Source: an uncultured Sphingomonas sp.
Lineage (GTDB): Bacteria; Pseudomonadota; Alphaproteobacteria; Sphingomonadales; Sphingomonadaceae
Assembly (NCBI RefSeq): GCF_913774285.1
Contig: NZ_CAJYHX010000006.1
Coordinates: forward strand, 62,001-126,000
DNA: 64,000 nt
Reading direction: 5' to 3'
The notes under the pieces: model-generated
Database searches by the model: none
What the model saw: only the letters and a program-made list of their open reading frames with translations
Told to the model about the DNA's origin: nothing
Made by a program: the position numbers and the translations under genes
In this document: positions 25,429 through 33,969 of the stretch, one piece after another
Position numbering within the stretch: the first letter of the stretch is position 1
How the letters are laid out: each line of letters starts with the position of its first letter

Positions 25429-27465
25429 TTACGCGAGCCCGAGCCCGCCGACCACGAGGTCGATGATCTTGATACCGATAAACGGCGCGACAAGTCCTCC
25501 CAGGCCATAGATGGCCAGGTTGCGGGCAAGCAGCGGCCCCGCGCCCATTGGCTTGTAGGTCACGCCCTTCAGCGCAAGCGGCACCAGCAGCGGGATGATC
25601 AGCGCGTTGAAGATAATCGCGCTGAGGATCGCCGATTCGGGCGAGCCGAGGCGCATCACATTGAGCACCGACAGCCCCGGATAGAGCGCGACGAACATCG
25701 CCGGAATGATCGCGAAATATTTGGCGACGTCGTTCGCGACCGAGAAGGTCGTCAGCGCCCCGCGGGTCATCAGCAGCTGCTTGCCCAGACCCACCACCTC
25801 GATCAGCTTGGTAGGATCGCTGTCGAGATCGACCATGTTGCCGGCCTCGCGCGCCGCCTGGGTCCCGGTGTTCATCGCCACGCCGACATCTGCCTGCGCC
25901 AGCGCGGGTGCGTCGTTGGTGCCGTCGCCGCACATCGCGACAAGCTTGCCGCCGGTCTGCTCCTTGCGGATCAGCGCCAGCTTGTCCTCCGGCGTCGCCT
26001 GGGCAAGGAAGTCGTCAACCCCCGCCTCAGCAGCGATGGCGGCGGCGGTCAGGGGGTTGTCGCCGGTGATCATCACCGTGCGGATGCCCATCGTCCGCAA
26101 TTCGCCGAAACGCTCGCGAATGCCCGCCTTGACCACGTCCTTGAGGAAAATCGCGCCCAGCAGCCGGCCATTCTTGGCCACCGCCAGCGGGGTGCCGCCG
26201 GCGCGCGCGATCTCGTCGGTCGCCCGGCGCAGTTCGGTCGCGGCCGCCGTCTCGCCCAGGCCGGGATTGGCCTTGAGGATCGAGTCGACGGCGCCCTTCT
26301 GGATCAGGTCCGCGCCGGCGCGCACGCCGGAGATGCGGGTCTGCGCGGTGAACGGGATCACCTCGGCGCCCTCGGGGAGCGTGGCCGTGCGCACGCCGAA
26401 GCGTTCGCGGGCGAGCACCACGATCGAGCGCCCTTCCGGGGTCTCGTCCGCCAGGCTGGCGAGCAGCGCCGCCTCGGCCAGCTCCGCCGCGCTGGTGCCG
26501 CCGACCGCGCGGAACTCGCTGGCCGCGCGGTCGCCTACGGTGATGGTCCCGGTCTTGTCGAGCAGCAGCACGTCGACGTCACCGGCGGCTTCCACCGCGC
26601 GGCCCGACTTGGCGAGCACGTTGAAGCGAACGAGACGGTCCATGCCGGCAATGCCGATCGCGGAGAGCAGCGCCGCGATAGTGGTCGGGATCAGCGTGAT
26701 CAGCAGCGCCGCGAGGATCGCGATCGGAATGCTGCCGCCCGCGTAGGAAGCGAAGCCCGGGATGGTGCCGACGGCGATCAGGAAGATGATCGTCAGCCCG
26801 ACCAGCAGGATCGTCAGCGCCACTTCGTTCGGCGTCTTCTGCCGCTCGGCGCCTTCGACCAGCGCGATCATGCGGTCGAGAAAGCCTTTGCCGGGCTCCA
26901 CCGTCACCTTGACGCGAATCTCGTCGGAAATGACGCGGGTGCCCGCCGTCACCGCCGAACGGTCGCCGCCCGCCTCGCGGATCACCGGCGCGCTCTCGCC
27001 GGTAATAGCCGCCTCGTTGACCGACGCGACGCCGGTGACGACCTCGCCGTCGGACGGGATCAGGTCGCCAGTCTCGACGAGCACGATGTCGCCGATCTTA
27101 AGCTGGCTGGCGGGCACCGAGTCCCAAGTCCGGCCGTCGCCGATCAGCCGCTTGGCGGTAAGCTCCGCCTTAGTCGCACGCAGCGAGGCCGCCTGGGCCT
27201 TGCCGCGCCCTTCAGCCAGCGCTTCGGCGAAGGTGCCAAACAGCACCGTCAGCCACAGCCAAACGGCGAGCTGCGCCTTGAAGGCGAAGCTGAGGTTATC
27301 GTGGCCGACGACGAGCAGGATCGTCATCAGCGCCGCCACCGTTGCGGTGACAAACATCACCGGGTTGCGGATCAGTTCCTTGGGATTGAGCTTGAGGAAC
27401 GATGCCTGGATCGCCGGCACGACGAGGTCGGCCGTGAACAGGCTCTTGCTTTGGGTTTTTGCCAT
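25429..27465 (-). CDS. kdpB: Potassium-transporting ATPase ATP-binding subunit KdpB
   Basis: The P-type ATPase that energises KdpFABC, 678 residues (E. coli 682). The actuator-domain TGES is at 155-158, the phosphorylated Asp303 is in DKTGT (303-307), and the hinge motifs MITGDN and [11 protein letters not shown] lie in the second half. Membrane helices include [20 protein letters not shown] (31-50) and the [12 protein letters not shown] segment that carries the coupling residues. All catalytic motifs are intact. It is 12 bases downstream of kdpA. Confidence 0.98.
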   Translation of the reverse strand: MAKTQSKSLFTADLVVPAIQASFLKLNPKELIRNPVMFVTATVAALMTILLVVGHDNLSFAFKAQLAVWLWLTVLFGTFAEALAEGRGKAQAASLRATKAELTAKRLIGDGRTWDSVPASQLKIGDIVLVETGDLIPSDGEVVTGVASVNEAAITGESAPVIREAGGDRSAVTAGTRVISDEIRVKVTVEPGKGFLDRMIALVEGAERQKTPNEVALTILLVGLTIIFLIAVGTIPGFASYAGGSIPIAILAALLITLIPTTIAALLSAIGIAGMDRLVRFNVLAKSGRAVEAAGDVDVLLLDKTGTITVGDRAASEFRAVGGTSAAELAEAALLASLADETPEGRSIVVLARERFGVRTATLPEGAEVIPFTAQTRISGVRAGADLIQKGAVDSILKANPGLGETAAATELRRATDEIARAGGTPLAVAKNGRLLGAIFLKDVVKAGIRERFGELRTMGIRTVMITGDNPLTAAAIAAEAGVDDFLAQATPEDKLALIRKEQTGGKLVAMCGDGTNDAPALAQADVGVAMNTGTQAAREAGNMVDLDSDPTKLIEVVGLGKQLLMTRGALTTFSVANDVAKYFAIIPAMFVALYPGLSVLNVMRLGSPESAILSAIIFNALIIPLLVPLALKGVTYKPMGAGPLLARNLAIYGLGGLVAPFIGIKIIDLVVGGLGLA

Positions 27466-27477
27466 GGTGGCCCCCGA

Positions 27478-29181
27478 TCAGAACAGCTGGCCGCGGATCA
27501 TCGCGAGATGATCGGCGATGGGACCGAGCGCGAGGCTCGGCAGGAAGGTGAGACCGCCCAGGATCAGCACGATGCCTACGAGCAGGCCGATCCACAGCCC
27601 CCCCGTGGTCGGGAAGGAACCGGCGCTCTCGGGCGTGTATTTCTTCGCCGCCAGGCTGCCCGCGATGGCGAGCATCGGCACGATGACGAAGAAGCGGCCA
27701 CCCCACATCGCCAAGCCGAGCAGCCCGTTATAATAGGGTGTGTTCGCCGTCAGGCCGGCAAAGGCCGATCCGTTGTTCCCCACCGCGCTGGTGAAGGCGT
27801 AAAGGATCTCCGAGAAGCCGTGGGGGCCCTTGTTCAGCGGCCCGGCCAGGCCCTGCGCGAGCACTGCCGACAGCGCCGTCAGCCCGAGGATCATCAGCGG
27901 CAGCACGGCGATCGCCAGCACGGCGAGCTTCACCTCGCGGCTCTCGATCTTCTTGCCGACATATTCGGGCGTGCGGCCTACCATCAGCCCGGCGACGAAC
28001 ACCGCGAGGATCGCGAACAGCAGGAAGCCATAGATGCCGGCGCCGACGCCGCCGATGACGACCTCGCCCAATTGCATATTGAACATGGGAATCATGCCAC
28101 CCAGCGCGGTGAAGCTGTCATGCATCGCGTTCACCGCACCGCAGGAGGCGGCGGTGGTGACGACGGAGAACAGCGCGCTGGCAGCGATGCCGAAGCGCGC
28201 TTCCTTGCCCTCCATGTTGCCGCCGGCGACGCCGAGCTGGTGGAGAACAGGGTTGCCCGCGGCTTCCTGCCAATAGGTCACCGAGACGCCAGCAAGGAAC
28301 AGGATGACCATCGCGCTGAGGATCGCCCAGCCCTGACGGGTGTTGCCCACGGCCTTGCCGAACGTCCAGGTGAGACCGAAACCAATCAGGAAGATCGACA
28401 GCATCTGGACCAGATTGGTCAGCGTCGTCGGATTCTCGAACGGATGCGCGCTGTTGGCGTTGAAGAAGCCGCCACCATTGGTGCCGAGCATCTTGATCGC
28501 TTCCTGGCTCGCCACCGGACCGGTGACGAGCGTCTGCGCCGCGCCCTCGATCGTCTGGATGTGGATCGTGCCCGCCAGCGTCTGCGGGACGCCCGACGCA
28601 ATCAGGAACACCGTGTAGATGACGCAGATCGGCAGCAACAGGTAGAGTGTCACGCGGGTGACATCGGCCCAGAAATTGCCGATCGTGGCCGCCGAGCGCC
28701 GCGCGAAGCCGCGGAAGAGCGCGAACGCCAGCGCGATGCCGGTCGCGGCGGACAGGAAGTTGTGGATGGTCAGCCCCAGCATCTGGCTAAGATTCGACAT
28801 GGTGCTTTCGCCGCCATAGCTCTGCCAGTTAGTGTTGGTGGTGAAGCTCACCGCGGTGTTGAAAGCGAGGTCGGGGGACAGTCCCGGCAGGCCTTGCGGG
28901 TTGCCGGGTAGCACGCCCTGCAGCCGAAGCACGGCGTAGGTGAACGCCATCAGCGCGATGTTGAACAGCAGCATGTGCAGCGCGTAGCGGCGCCACCCCT
29001 GCTCGGCATTCGGATCAACGCCTGCGAGCTTGTAGAAGCCGCGTTCGACCGGGCCGAACGCGAGATGGAGTGGCGTCCGCCGCCCCTCATAAAGTGCATG
29101 GAGCCACATGCCGACCGGCTTGGTCAGCAGCAGCAGGATGGCTACGAAGCCAAGGATCAGGAGCCAGCCCTGAAGTGTCAT
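27478..29181 (-). CDS. kdpA: Potassium-transporting ATPase potassium-binding subunit KdpA
   Basis: The channel-like K+ subunit (567 residues; about 557 in E. coli). The four selectivity-filter repeats are visible: [30 protein letters not shown], the [10 protein letters not shown] loop and the [12 protein letters not shown] loop. About ten transmembrane helices are present. High-affinity K+ is bound here and released to the cytoplasm through the tunnel to KdpB. The start at 29181 lies 13 bases after kdpF. Confidence 0.98.
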   Translation of the reverse strand: MTLQGWLLILGFVAILLLLTKPVGMWLHALYEGRRTPLHLAFGPVERGFYKLAGVDPNAEQGWRRYALHMLLFNIALMAFTYAVLRLQGVLPGNPQGLPGLSPDLAFNTAVSFTTNTNWQSYGGESTMSNLSQMLGLTIHNFLSAATGIALAFALFRGFARRSAATIGNFWADVTRVTLYLLLPICVIYTVFLIASGVPQTLAGTIHIQTIEGAAQTLVTGPVASQEAIKMLGTNGGGFFNANSAHPFENPTTLTNLVQMLSIFLIGFGLTWTFGKAVGNTRQGWAILSAMVILFLAGVSVTYWQEAAGNPVLHQLGVAGGNMEGKEARFGIAASALFSVVTTAASCGAVNAMHDSFTALGGMIPMFNMQLGEVVIGGVGAGIYGFLLFAILAVFVAGLMVGRTPEYVGKKIESREVKLAVLAIAVLPLMILGLTALSAVLAQGLAGPLNKGPHGFSEILYAFTSAVGNNGSAFAGLTANTPYYNGLLGLAMWGGRFFVIVPMLAIAGSLAAKKYTPESAGSFPTTGGLWIGLLVGIVLILGGLTFLPSLALGPIADHLAMIRGQLF

Positions 29182-29194
29182 GATGCCGCTCCCT

Positions 29195-29284
29195 TCAGAA
29201 GCGTTCGGGGCGGATCAGCACCGCCACCAGATAGACGAGGAGCCCGAGCGCGGTGATCGCGGCGAGCCAGAGATCGAGGGTCAT
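29195..29284 (-). CDS. kdpF: KdpF small subunit
   Basis: A 29-residue single-helix peptide, [18 protein letters not shown] followed by VLIRPERF. This is the typical KdpF pattern ending in a basic RPERF. In E. coli KdpF is a lipid-like stabilising element of the KdpFABC complex. It is positioned directly before kdpA, as in most kdp operons. The sequence is short but the context and ending make the call secure. Confidence 0.92.
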   Translation of the reverse strand: MTLDLWLAAITALGLLVYLVAVLIRPERF

Positions 29285-29306
29285 GCGTTCACCTCACGCC
29301 AGGGGT

Positions 29307-29390
29307 TCAGGCAGCGTCGCACAGCCGGGCATAGGCAAGCGTCGCCGCCGCCAGCCCGAGCATAACGAGGATCCAGAGCAGGTCTTGCAT
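29307..29390 (-). CDS. 27-residue membrane peptide upstream of kdpF
   Basis: A one-helix peptide: MQDLLWILVMLGLAAATLAY and a short RLCDAA tail. It lies between the porin gene and kdpF, all on the same strand and closely packed (13 and 22 bases), so it belongs to the kdp operon. Similar small open frames in front of kdpF have been noted in alphaproteobacterial genomes, but no function is established. It might be a second KdpF-like element of the pump or a separate stress peptide. The weak ribosome site is a reason for caution. Confidence 0.65.
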   Translation of the reverse strand: MQDLLWILVMLGLAAATLAYARLCDAA

Positions 29391-29403
29391 CGGCTAGGCC
29401 CTT

Positions 29404-30276
29404 TCAGAAGGCAGCGGTCAGCGAGACCACGGCGGTGCCGCCGGCGATGTTGCCGGTGCCGTCCTGGCCCTTGCTGAAGCTGGGCCGCAGATAGACGGCC
29501 TCACGGTTGGAGATGTCGGTGCCGATGTAGCTCACGTTGAGCGTGAGATTCTTCCAGGTCGCATCGGCACCCAGCGACCAGTCCCAATAGTCGCCGGTCG
29601 GCGAGACGGCTGTGGCGTTCGGGCCAAGGCCGTTCTGGCCGGAGCTGTGCCCGATATGCGCCTTGGCGGTTAGCGGCGTGCCCGCGATCGCCAGCGCACC
29701 GTCTCCCCAGAGATAGAGGTTGTCGTCTTTCGCACCGGGATGATCATAGGTGCCCGCCGCCGCCGACGCGCCGCCATTATACCACTTGCCCAGCGCTTCC
29801 TGCTTGGGCGCATAGGCGACGCCGGCGGTCAGCGAGGCGGGCCCGGCGGTGCCGCTCAGCTTGGCATAGGGCTCGGCGAAGTCGGTCTTGTCGGCACCGC
29901 CCGGATAGACGTACCAGGTGAGCCCAACGTCGAGCGTGGCATGGTCGGCGAGCTTGGCCTTGTAGCCGCCGATCAGGTCGAGTTCCATGTTCGCACCGCC
30001 GAACGTGCCCCAGCCGGCGAGGTTCGATGCCCAAGTGCCGACATAGAAGCCGCTTTCGTGCGCAACGGTGATGCCGGCCTGGACCGCCATATGCTGGTCG
30101 GACTGCGACACGCCGCGGAACCGATAGTCGGATGCGATCGTAGCGGCACCACTGACAGTGATCGCCGGGGCCGACGGCGCGGCGACGGGTTGCTTATCTT
30201 CCGTTGTCGACTGCGCGTTGGCCGCCATCGGCAGGGCAAACATCGCCATCGCCGAGATCCAATAACTATTCTTCAT
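29404..30276 (-). CDS. TorF-family putative outer-membrane porin
   Basis: A 290-residue outer-membrane beta-barrel of the TorF/Gcw_chp type. It has a signal peptide (MKNSYWISAMAMFALPMAAN, cut near NAQS), then ATIASDYRFRGVSQSDQ, the family signature, followed by alternating beta-strands and a terminal strand ending in Phe (VSLTAAF). As first gene of the kdp operon it may serve potassium entry across the outer membrane, which is inference from context. A conserved regulatory element lies about 70 bases upstream of its ATG. Confidence 0.85.
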   Translation of the reverse strand: MKNSYWISAMAMFALPMAANAQSTTEDKQPVAAPSAPAITVSGAATIASDYRFRGVSQSDQHMAVQAGITVAHESGFYVGTWASNLAGWGTFGGANMELDLIGGYKAKLADHATLDVGLTWYVYPGGADKTDFAEPYAKLSGTAGPASLTAGVAYAPKQEALGKWYNGGASAAAGTYDHPGAKDDNLYLWGDGALAIAGTPLTAKAHIGHSSGQNGLGPNATAVSPTGDYWDWSLGADATWKNLTLNVSYIGTDISNREAVYLRPSFSKGQDGTGNIAGGTAVVSLTAAF

Positions 30277-30344
30277 CTTCGCCCCCAGAAGAGCTGGCCG
30301 CCGCTGAGTCGGCGGTCTTCATGCCGGGCGATTAGGCGCTAGGA

Positions 30345-30396
30345 GCGTAGCAATTCGAGATCGATTGCCATGATTCGCATATAGGCCGCATATAGC
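30345..30396 (-). promoter_or_regulatory. Conserved promoter/operator element, copy A (head of kdp operon)
   Basis: On the minus strand, direct repeats CTATATGCG are spaced 11 bases apart (30376-30384 and 30387-30395). They are followed by an AAT-containing linker and TCTCGAATTGCTACGC at 30345-30360. The 16-base block is identical to copy B at 21408-21423, and the linker matches at most positions. The poor -35 and tandem half-sites before a possible TACGCT -10 suggest an activator-dependent promoter for the porin-kdpFABCDE transcript. Confidence 0.75.
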
Positions 30397-30962
30397 TGGC
30401 GAATATTTTGCGCTGCGGCGGTGGCCATGGTCTTACCAAATCGGCCGAACGCTTCCTGCTGACGCACGCGACGGAACATGTACCTTGATGAAAACGAGCC
30501 ACCTGTTCCGCCGAAATCGACCCTTTGAAAGCGATGGGCAATTGACCGGTTGATCGCACATCTCTGCGATCGGGCGTCCTCAACGCCGGTTGACGTAATC
30601 TGCCCCCGCGAGAAAATTAGGCAAGGAATCACTCACCGCCTTCGCTCATCTCATGGTGGGAAGTAGACGCAACTCGCCTCCGGTGGGTCTCGGGACCCGA
30701 ATGACGGCTTTCAGCAACGGCCGCCGTGCAAGCCGAGAACCCTGAACGTCTTCAGCTGTCGCCTGCAGCCGAACGATCGTGGTACATCTCCGACGTTGGT
30801 AGTTGCCCAACCCGAGCGCGCTTGTGCTTAGAACCCTATTTACGAAAATTGGAGTGGGGCCTGACCCATGGGGCCCGATTATACTGCAGTGCGGTAAGCA
30901 ATTGTTTTGAGATCCGTTTTCAATCCATTCGTTCCCTGCAATCGCAGGCGATTAGGGCAACT
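30397..30962. other. Intergenic stretch between kdp promoter and integrase
   Basis: About 560 bases with lower coding quality. Several open frames exist but lack ribosome sites and recognisable domains. It may contain the 3' end of integrase-linked DNA or the island interior. A possible weak hairpin lies close to the integrase stop (about 30936-30958), but no T-run follows. Confidence 0.4.
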
Positions 30963-32180
30963 CTACCCGCGCTTTCGGAATTTCGCCTTGATTAGCGCAC
31001 CGCCAGCCCGAAGCTGATCAAGGTAGTCAGACCACCACTGCGCCATGCGAACGCGTTCCTCCCAATGCGCGCCACGATGATAGGCTGCTCGGACGCGATC
31101 CCGTTCGCCATGGGCCAACGCACGCTCGATCGCATCGGGGTGCCAAAGGCCGGATTCATTGAGCAGCGTGCTCGCCATGGCGCGAAAACCGTGGCTGGTC
31201 ATTTCGTCATGTTCGAAGCCCAGCCGCCGAAGTGCGACATTCAGCGTGTTGTCGGAGATCGGACGCAACGTCGTGTGCAGCGCGGGGAAAAGGAACTCGC
31301 TGGATCGCGCAAGCCAGCGCAGATCCTGGAGCAGATACAGGACCTGCCGGGAAAGTGGCACAGCGTGCGGCTGCTTCATCTTCATGCGCTCCGCAGGCAC
31401 GCGCCAGACCTTCTCGGCGAAGTCGATCTCGCTCCATCTCGCCTGCCGGAGCTCGCCCGGCCGCAGGAACACATGCGGCGCGATCCGCAGCGCGTAGAGC
31501 GTTTCGGGGCGGCCTTTATAGTCCTCGATGGCGCGAAGCAGTTCCCCGACCTTCTTCGGCTGAACAATCGCGGCGTGGTGCTTTACACGGGGAACGGTCA
31601 GCGCGCCTCGGAGAATGTCCGCCGGGTTCTTTTCGGTACGCAGGGTTGCGAAGCCATAGCGAAACACGCGGCCTGCGAAGGAGCGCAGCCTCACCGCCGT
31701 CTCGTGATGCCCGCGGCGTTCAACGCGCTTCAGGACATCCAGCAGCTCGTGCGGTGTGATCGCCGCGATGGGCCGGCGGGCGATTCCACCGAGCAGTTCG
31801 AGAAACCAGCGCGCCTTCTTAAGGGTGGCCGCCGATTTTCCCTCCCGCTCCATTTTCTCGATGTATTCATTGGCGACCAGCTCGAAGGTGGTCTTCGCTG
31901 CCAGTTCCGCCTCGAGCTGCTTCTGTCGCTTCTGCTCGACCGGATCGAAGCCGTCGGCGAGTTCAGCGCGCGCCTCGTCTCGTTTGTGGCGCGCCTGCTG
32001 GAGAGTTACCTCGGGGAAGCTGCCAAGCGAAAGCTTCCGCTCGACTCCAAACACCTTGTAGCGAAACCGCCACAACAGTGCCCCGGAGGGCTGGACGAGA
32101 AGATACAAGCCATCGCCGTCCGGAACCTTGAACGGACGCGCTGCCGGCTTGAGGGCGCGAATCTCGACGTTCGTAAGCAT
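30963..32180 (-). CDS. P4-type tyrosine recombinase / integrase
   Basis: A 405-residue phage-island integrase of the P4 (DUF4102) type. The N-terminal arm-binding domain is MLTNVEIRALKPAARPFKVP and then LGSFPEVTLQQAR. The catalytic domain has the Arg in HVFLRPGELRQARW, the box II HGFR (TSHGFRAMAS) and the nucleophile Tyr in RAAYHRG. The length is typical. The gene ends 1.1 kb before the porin and starts 156 bases from tRNA-Thr(CGT), the expected integration target, so it probably marks one end of an integrated element. All catalytic residues are present. Confidence 0.93.
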   Translation of the reverse strand: MLTNVEIRALKPAARPFKVPDGDGLYLLVQPSGALLWRFRYKVFGVERKLSLGSFPEVTLQQARHKRDEARAELADGFDPVEQKRQKQLEAELAAKTTFELVANEYIEKMEREGKSAATLKKARWFLELLGGIARRPIAAITPHELLDVLKRVERRGHHETAVRLRSFAGRVFRYGFATLRTEKNPADILRGALTVPRVKHHAAIVQPKKVGELLRAIEDYKGRPETLYALRIAPHVFLRPGELRQARWSEIDFAEKVWRVPAERMKMKQPHAVPLSRQVLYLLQDLRWLARSSEFLFPALHTTLRPISDNTLNVALRRLGFEHDEMTSHGFRAMASTLLNESGLWHPDAIERALAHGERDRVRAAYHRGAHWEERVRMAQWWSDYLDQLRAGGALIKAKFRKRG

Positions 32181-32332
32181 GGTGGGCCACGCCTTCCTGC
32201 GATCTCCGTGGCCCACCGATTCGTGGCCCACTTCGGGTGGGCCACGGTGGAACAAAATGGGAAACCACGGGACCCGCAGGAGACATTTTACCGCAGTTTT
32301 CCGCGGTTTTCTACAATGTTCTCAATATGTAC

Positions 32333-32408
32333 TGGTGCCGCTTACAGGACTCGAACCTGTGACCCCCGCATTACGAATGCGATGCTCTACCAGCTGAGCT
32401 AAAGCGGC
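32333..32408 (-). tRNA. tRNA-Thr (anticodon CGT)
   Basis: The minus strand folds into a cloverleaf. The acceptor stem is GCCGCTT paired with AAGCGGC, the D-arm contains AGCTCAGCTGGTAGAGC, and the anticodon stem-loop TCGCA TTCGTAA TGCGG has anticodon CGT. The T-arm is ACAGGTTCGAGTCCTGT, and CCA is encoded at 32333-32335. It reads threonine codon ACG. The 3' end faces the integrase, making it the likely att site. Confidence 0.95.
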
Positions 32409-32611
32409 GCCCGGTGCCGGGCGCTGGCTTGCCCGGAGGACGGCGCGCTTACCAGCCGATTCCAGCGCATGCAAGCACCTCCTTACGCCGAGGCTAACTT
32501 TCTTGCGTCCGCGGCTTTTCCTGATCCGCTTTTTACGCAGCATTTACCATGGACCCTGCACAAGGCGCCGGATCAGCGTTTTCGGGCCCTTGCCCGCAGT
32601 GGAGCATCCGC

Positions 32612-33880
32612 ATGAACATGGCTCGCGGCATCAATCGTCCGACGGAACCCGAGCCCGTGACCGTGGCGGACGAGGCGATCGATGAACGCCCCGTGGCGAT
32701 CGGCGGCGACGAGCGGCGGATGCACGTGCGCGCCTACAACCACTGGGTCTCGCTGCTGCGCGGCCGCCCCTACCCCGCGATCCACGATCTCGATCCCGAG
32801 AATATCGCCGATTTCGGCCCGAACAGCGTGCTGCTCGATTTCACCGCCGGGATCGAGAACCCCGCGATCCGCTATCTCGGCACCGCGCTGCGCGAGGAAT
32901 GCGGGATCGAGGGGCCAATCGCCCATGTCGGCGAAGTGCCCAGCCGCTCGCTGCTGTCGCGCCTCACCGACCATTATCTGCAGATCATCGCCAACCGCGC
33001 GCCGATCGGATTCGAGGCCGAGTTCGTCGGCCAGCGCGGCCACCAGATGTTCTATCGCGGCATCCTGATGCCCTTCGCGTCGAACCCCGAAACGATCGAC
33101 TTCATCTACGGCGTGATCAACTGGAAGGAAGTGGTCGACGCCGAGATGCAGGCGCGACTCGATGCCGAGATCGAGGCGTCGCGCCGCGCGGTGCCGCACC
33201 CCGCGCCGACCCAGGCAGTCTGGGCCGACGGTCCCAGCGCCGGCTTCGATTCGCCCGCCACCGCCGAGCTGCCGCGCACCGAAGTCGCCTCGCCGCTCGC
33301 CGACCAACTGATGCTCGCGCGCGAATCGGCTGCGGCCGCCCGCGCCTCGGAGCTGCGCGGCCGCGCGGCGCTCTACCGGGCGCTCGATCGCGCCTATGGC
33401 TTCGCGATCGCGGCCGAGAAGGACCCGGAGGGCTATGCTGCCCTGCTCGCCGAGGCGGGAATCGCCGCCCAGGCGCGCGCGCCGATGACGCCGGTGGCCA
33501 AGCTCGTTTTCGGCGCTGATTACGACAAGACCCGGCTGGCCGAATTCGCCGCCGTGCTCACCCATGCCCGGCGGCTGGCAGTGCCGGCGGACGGGCTCGA
33601 CGCGTTTCTCGAAATCACGCCCGGCGGAATCAAGGGCGTCGTCGCTGCCGAGCGCGAGCTGCGCACCTCGGTGGCCGGCGAGCGCCGCCCGGCCGCCTTT
33701 GCCCGTGCCGTCGAGGCCCTTCGCCATCGGCCGCCGCTCGCCCGCGTGGCGATGACGCCGGGCCAGGCCGAATTCGTGCTGCTGCTGGCCCGCGCGGGCG
33801 AGCAGGGTCTCGATATCATCGCCAAGCTGGAAGACGACGCCCAGCTGACCGACCGCGCCGTCCGCCGCGCGGCGGCCTGA
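32612..33880 (+). CDS. PAS_5 (DUF1457) domain protein
   Basis: A 422-residue cytoplasmic protein with an N-terminal PAS_5 domain. The opening motif is RAYNHWVSLLRGRPYPAIHDL, then NIADFGPNSVLLDF and a GIENPAIRYLG strand. After about residue 170 it is Ala-rich and mostly helical, with no recognised domain. PAS_5 proteins are widespread in Sphingomonadales, sometimes next to glutamate-dehydrogenase genes; their role is not known. The ATG at 32612 is preceded by GGAG at a good distance; an in-frame upstream ATG at 32549 is less likely. It is followed by NAD-GDH 89 bases downstream. Confidence 0.8.
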   Translation: MNMARGINRPTEPEPVTVADEAIDERPVAIGGDERRMHVRAYNHWVSLLRGRPYPAIHDLDPENIADFGPNSVLLDFTAGIENPAIRYLGTALREECGIEGPIAHVGEVPSRSLLSRLTDHYLQIIANRAPIGFEAEFVGQRGHQMFYRGILMPFASNPETIDFIYGVINWKEVVDAEMQARLDAEIEASRRAVPHPAPTQAVWADGPSAGFDSPATAELPRTEVASPLADQLMLARESAAAARASELRGRAALYRALDRAYGFAIAAEKDPEGYAALLAEAGIAAQARAPMTPVAKLVFGADYDKTRLAEFAAVLTHARRLAVPADGLDAFLEITPGGIKGVVAAERELRTSVAGERRPAAFARAVEALRHRPPLARVAMTPGQAEFVLLLARAGEQGLDIIAKLEDDAQLTDRAVRRAAA

Positions 33881-33896
33881 GTCTCGCCGCGGCGGA

Positions 33897-33914
33897 GGGC
33901 GCTTTTGCGCCTTT
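33897..33914 (+). terminator. Weak hairpin with short T-run after the PAS_5 gene
   Basis: GGCGC and GCGCC pair around a TTTT loop and are followed by TTT. The stem is only five to six base pairs, so termination would be partial. It sits between the PAS_5 stop and the glutamate dehydrogenase start. Confidence 0.35.
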
Positions 33915-33969
33915 CCTCCCGGTTTTTCCAGACTTGAGGTGGCCTTCGCCCGGGAGCATAGCCGCATCC

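Noticed and set aside
25222..28911. Long plus-strand open frame opposite kdpC, kdpB and kdpA
   Set aside because: Mirror frame of conserved kdp genes with typical His/Arg/Gln-rich shadow composition.
30339..30632. Open frames of 80-97 codons upstream of the porin
   Set aside because: They run through the conserved promoter element, lack a ribosome site and show no domain; treated as non-coding.
30726..30995. Plus-strand frame of 89 codons near the integrase end
   Set aside because: Overlaps the integrase 3' end on the opposite strand and has no family resemblance.
32336..32369. Search for a duplicated tRNA-Thr 3' end as the second att site
   Set aside because: No second copy was seen by eye in the window; it may lie outside or be degraded.
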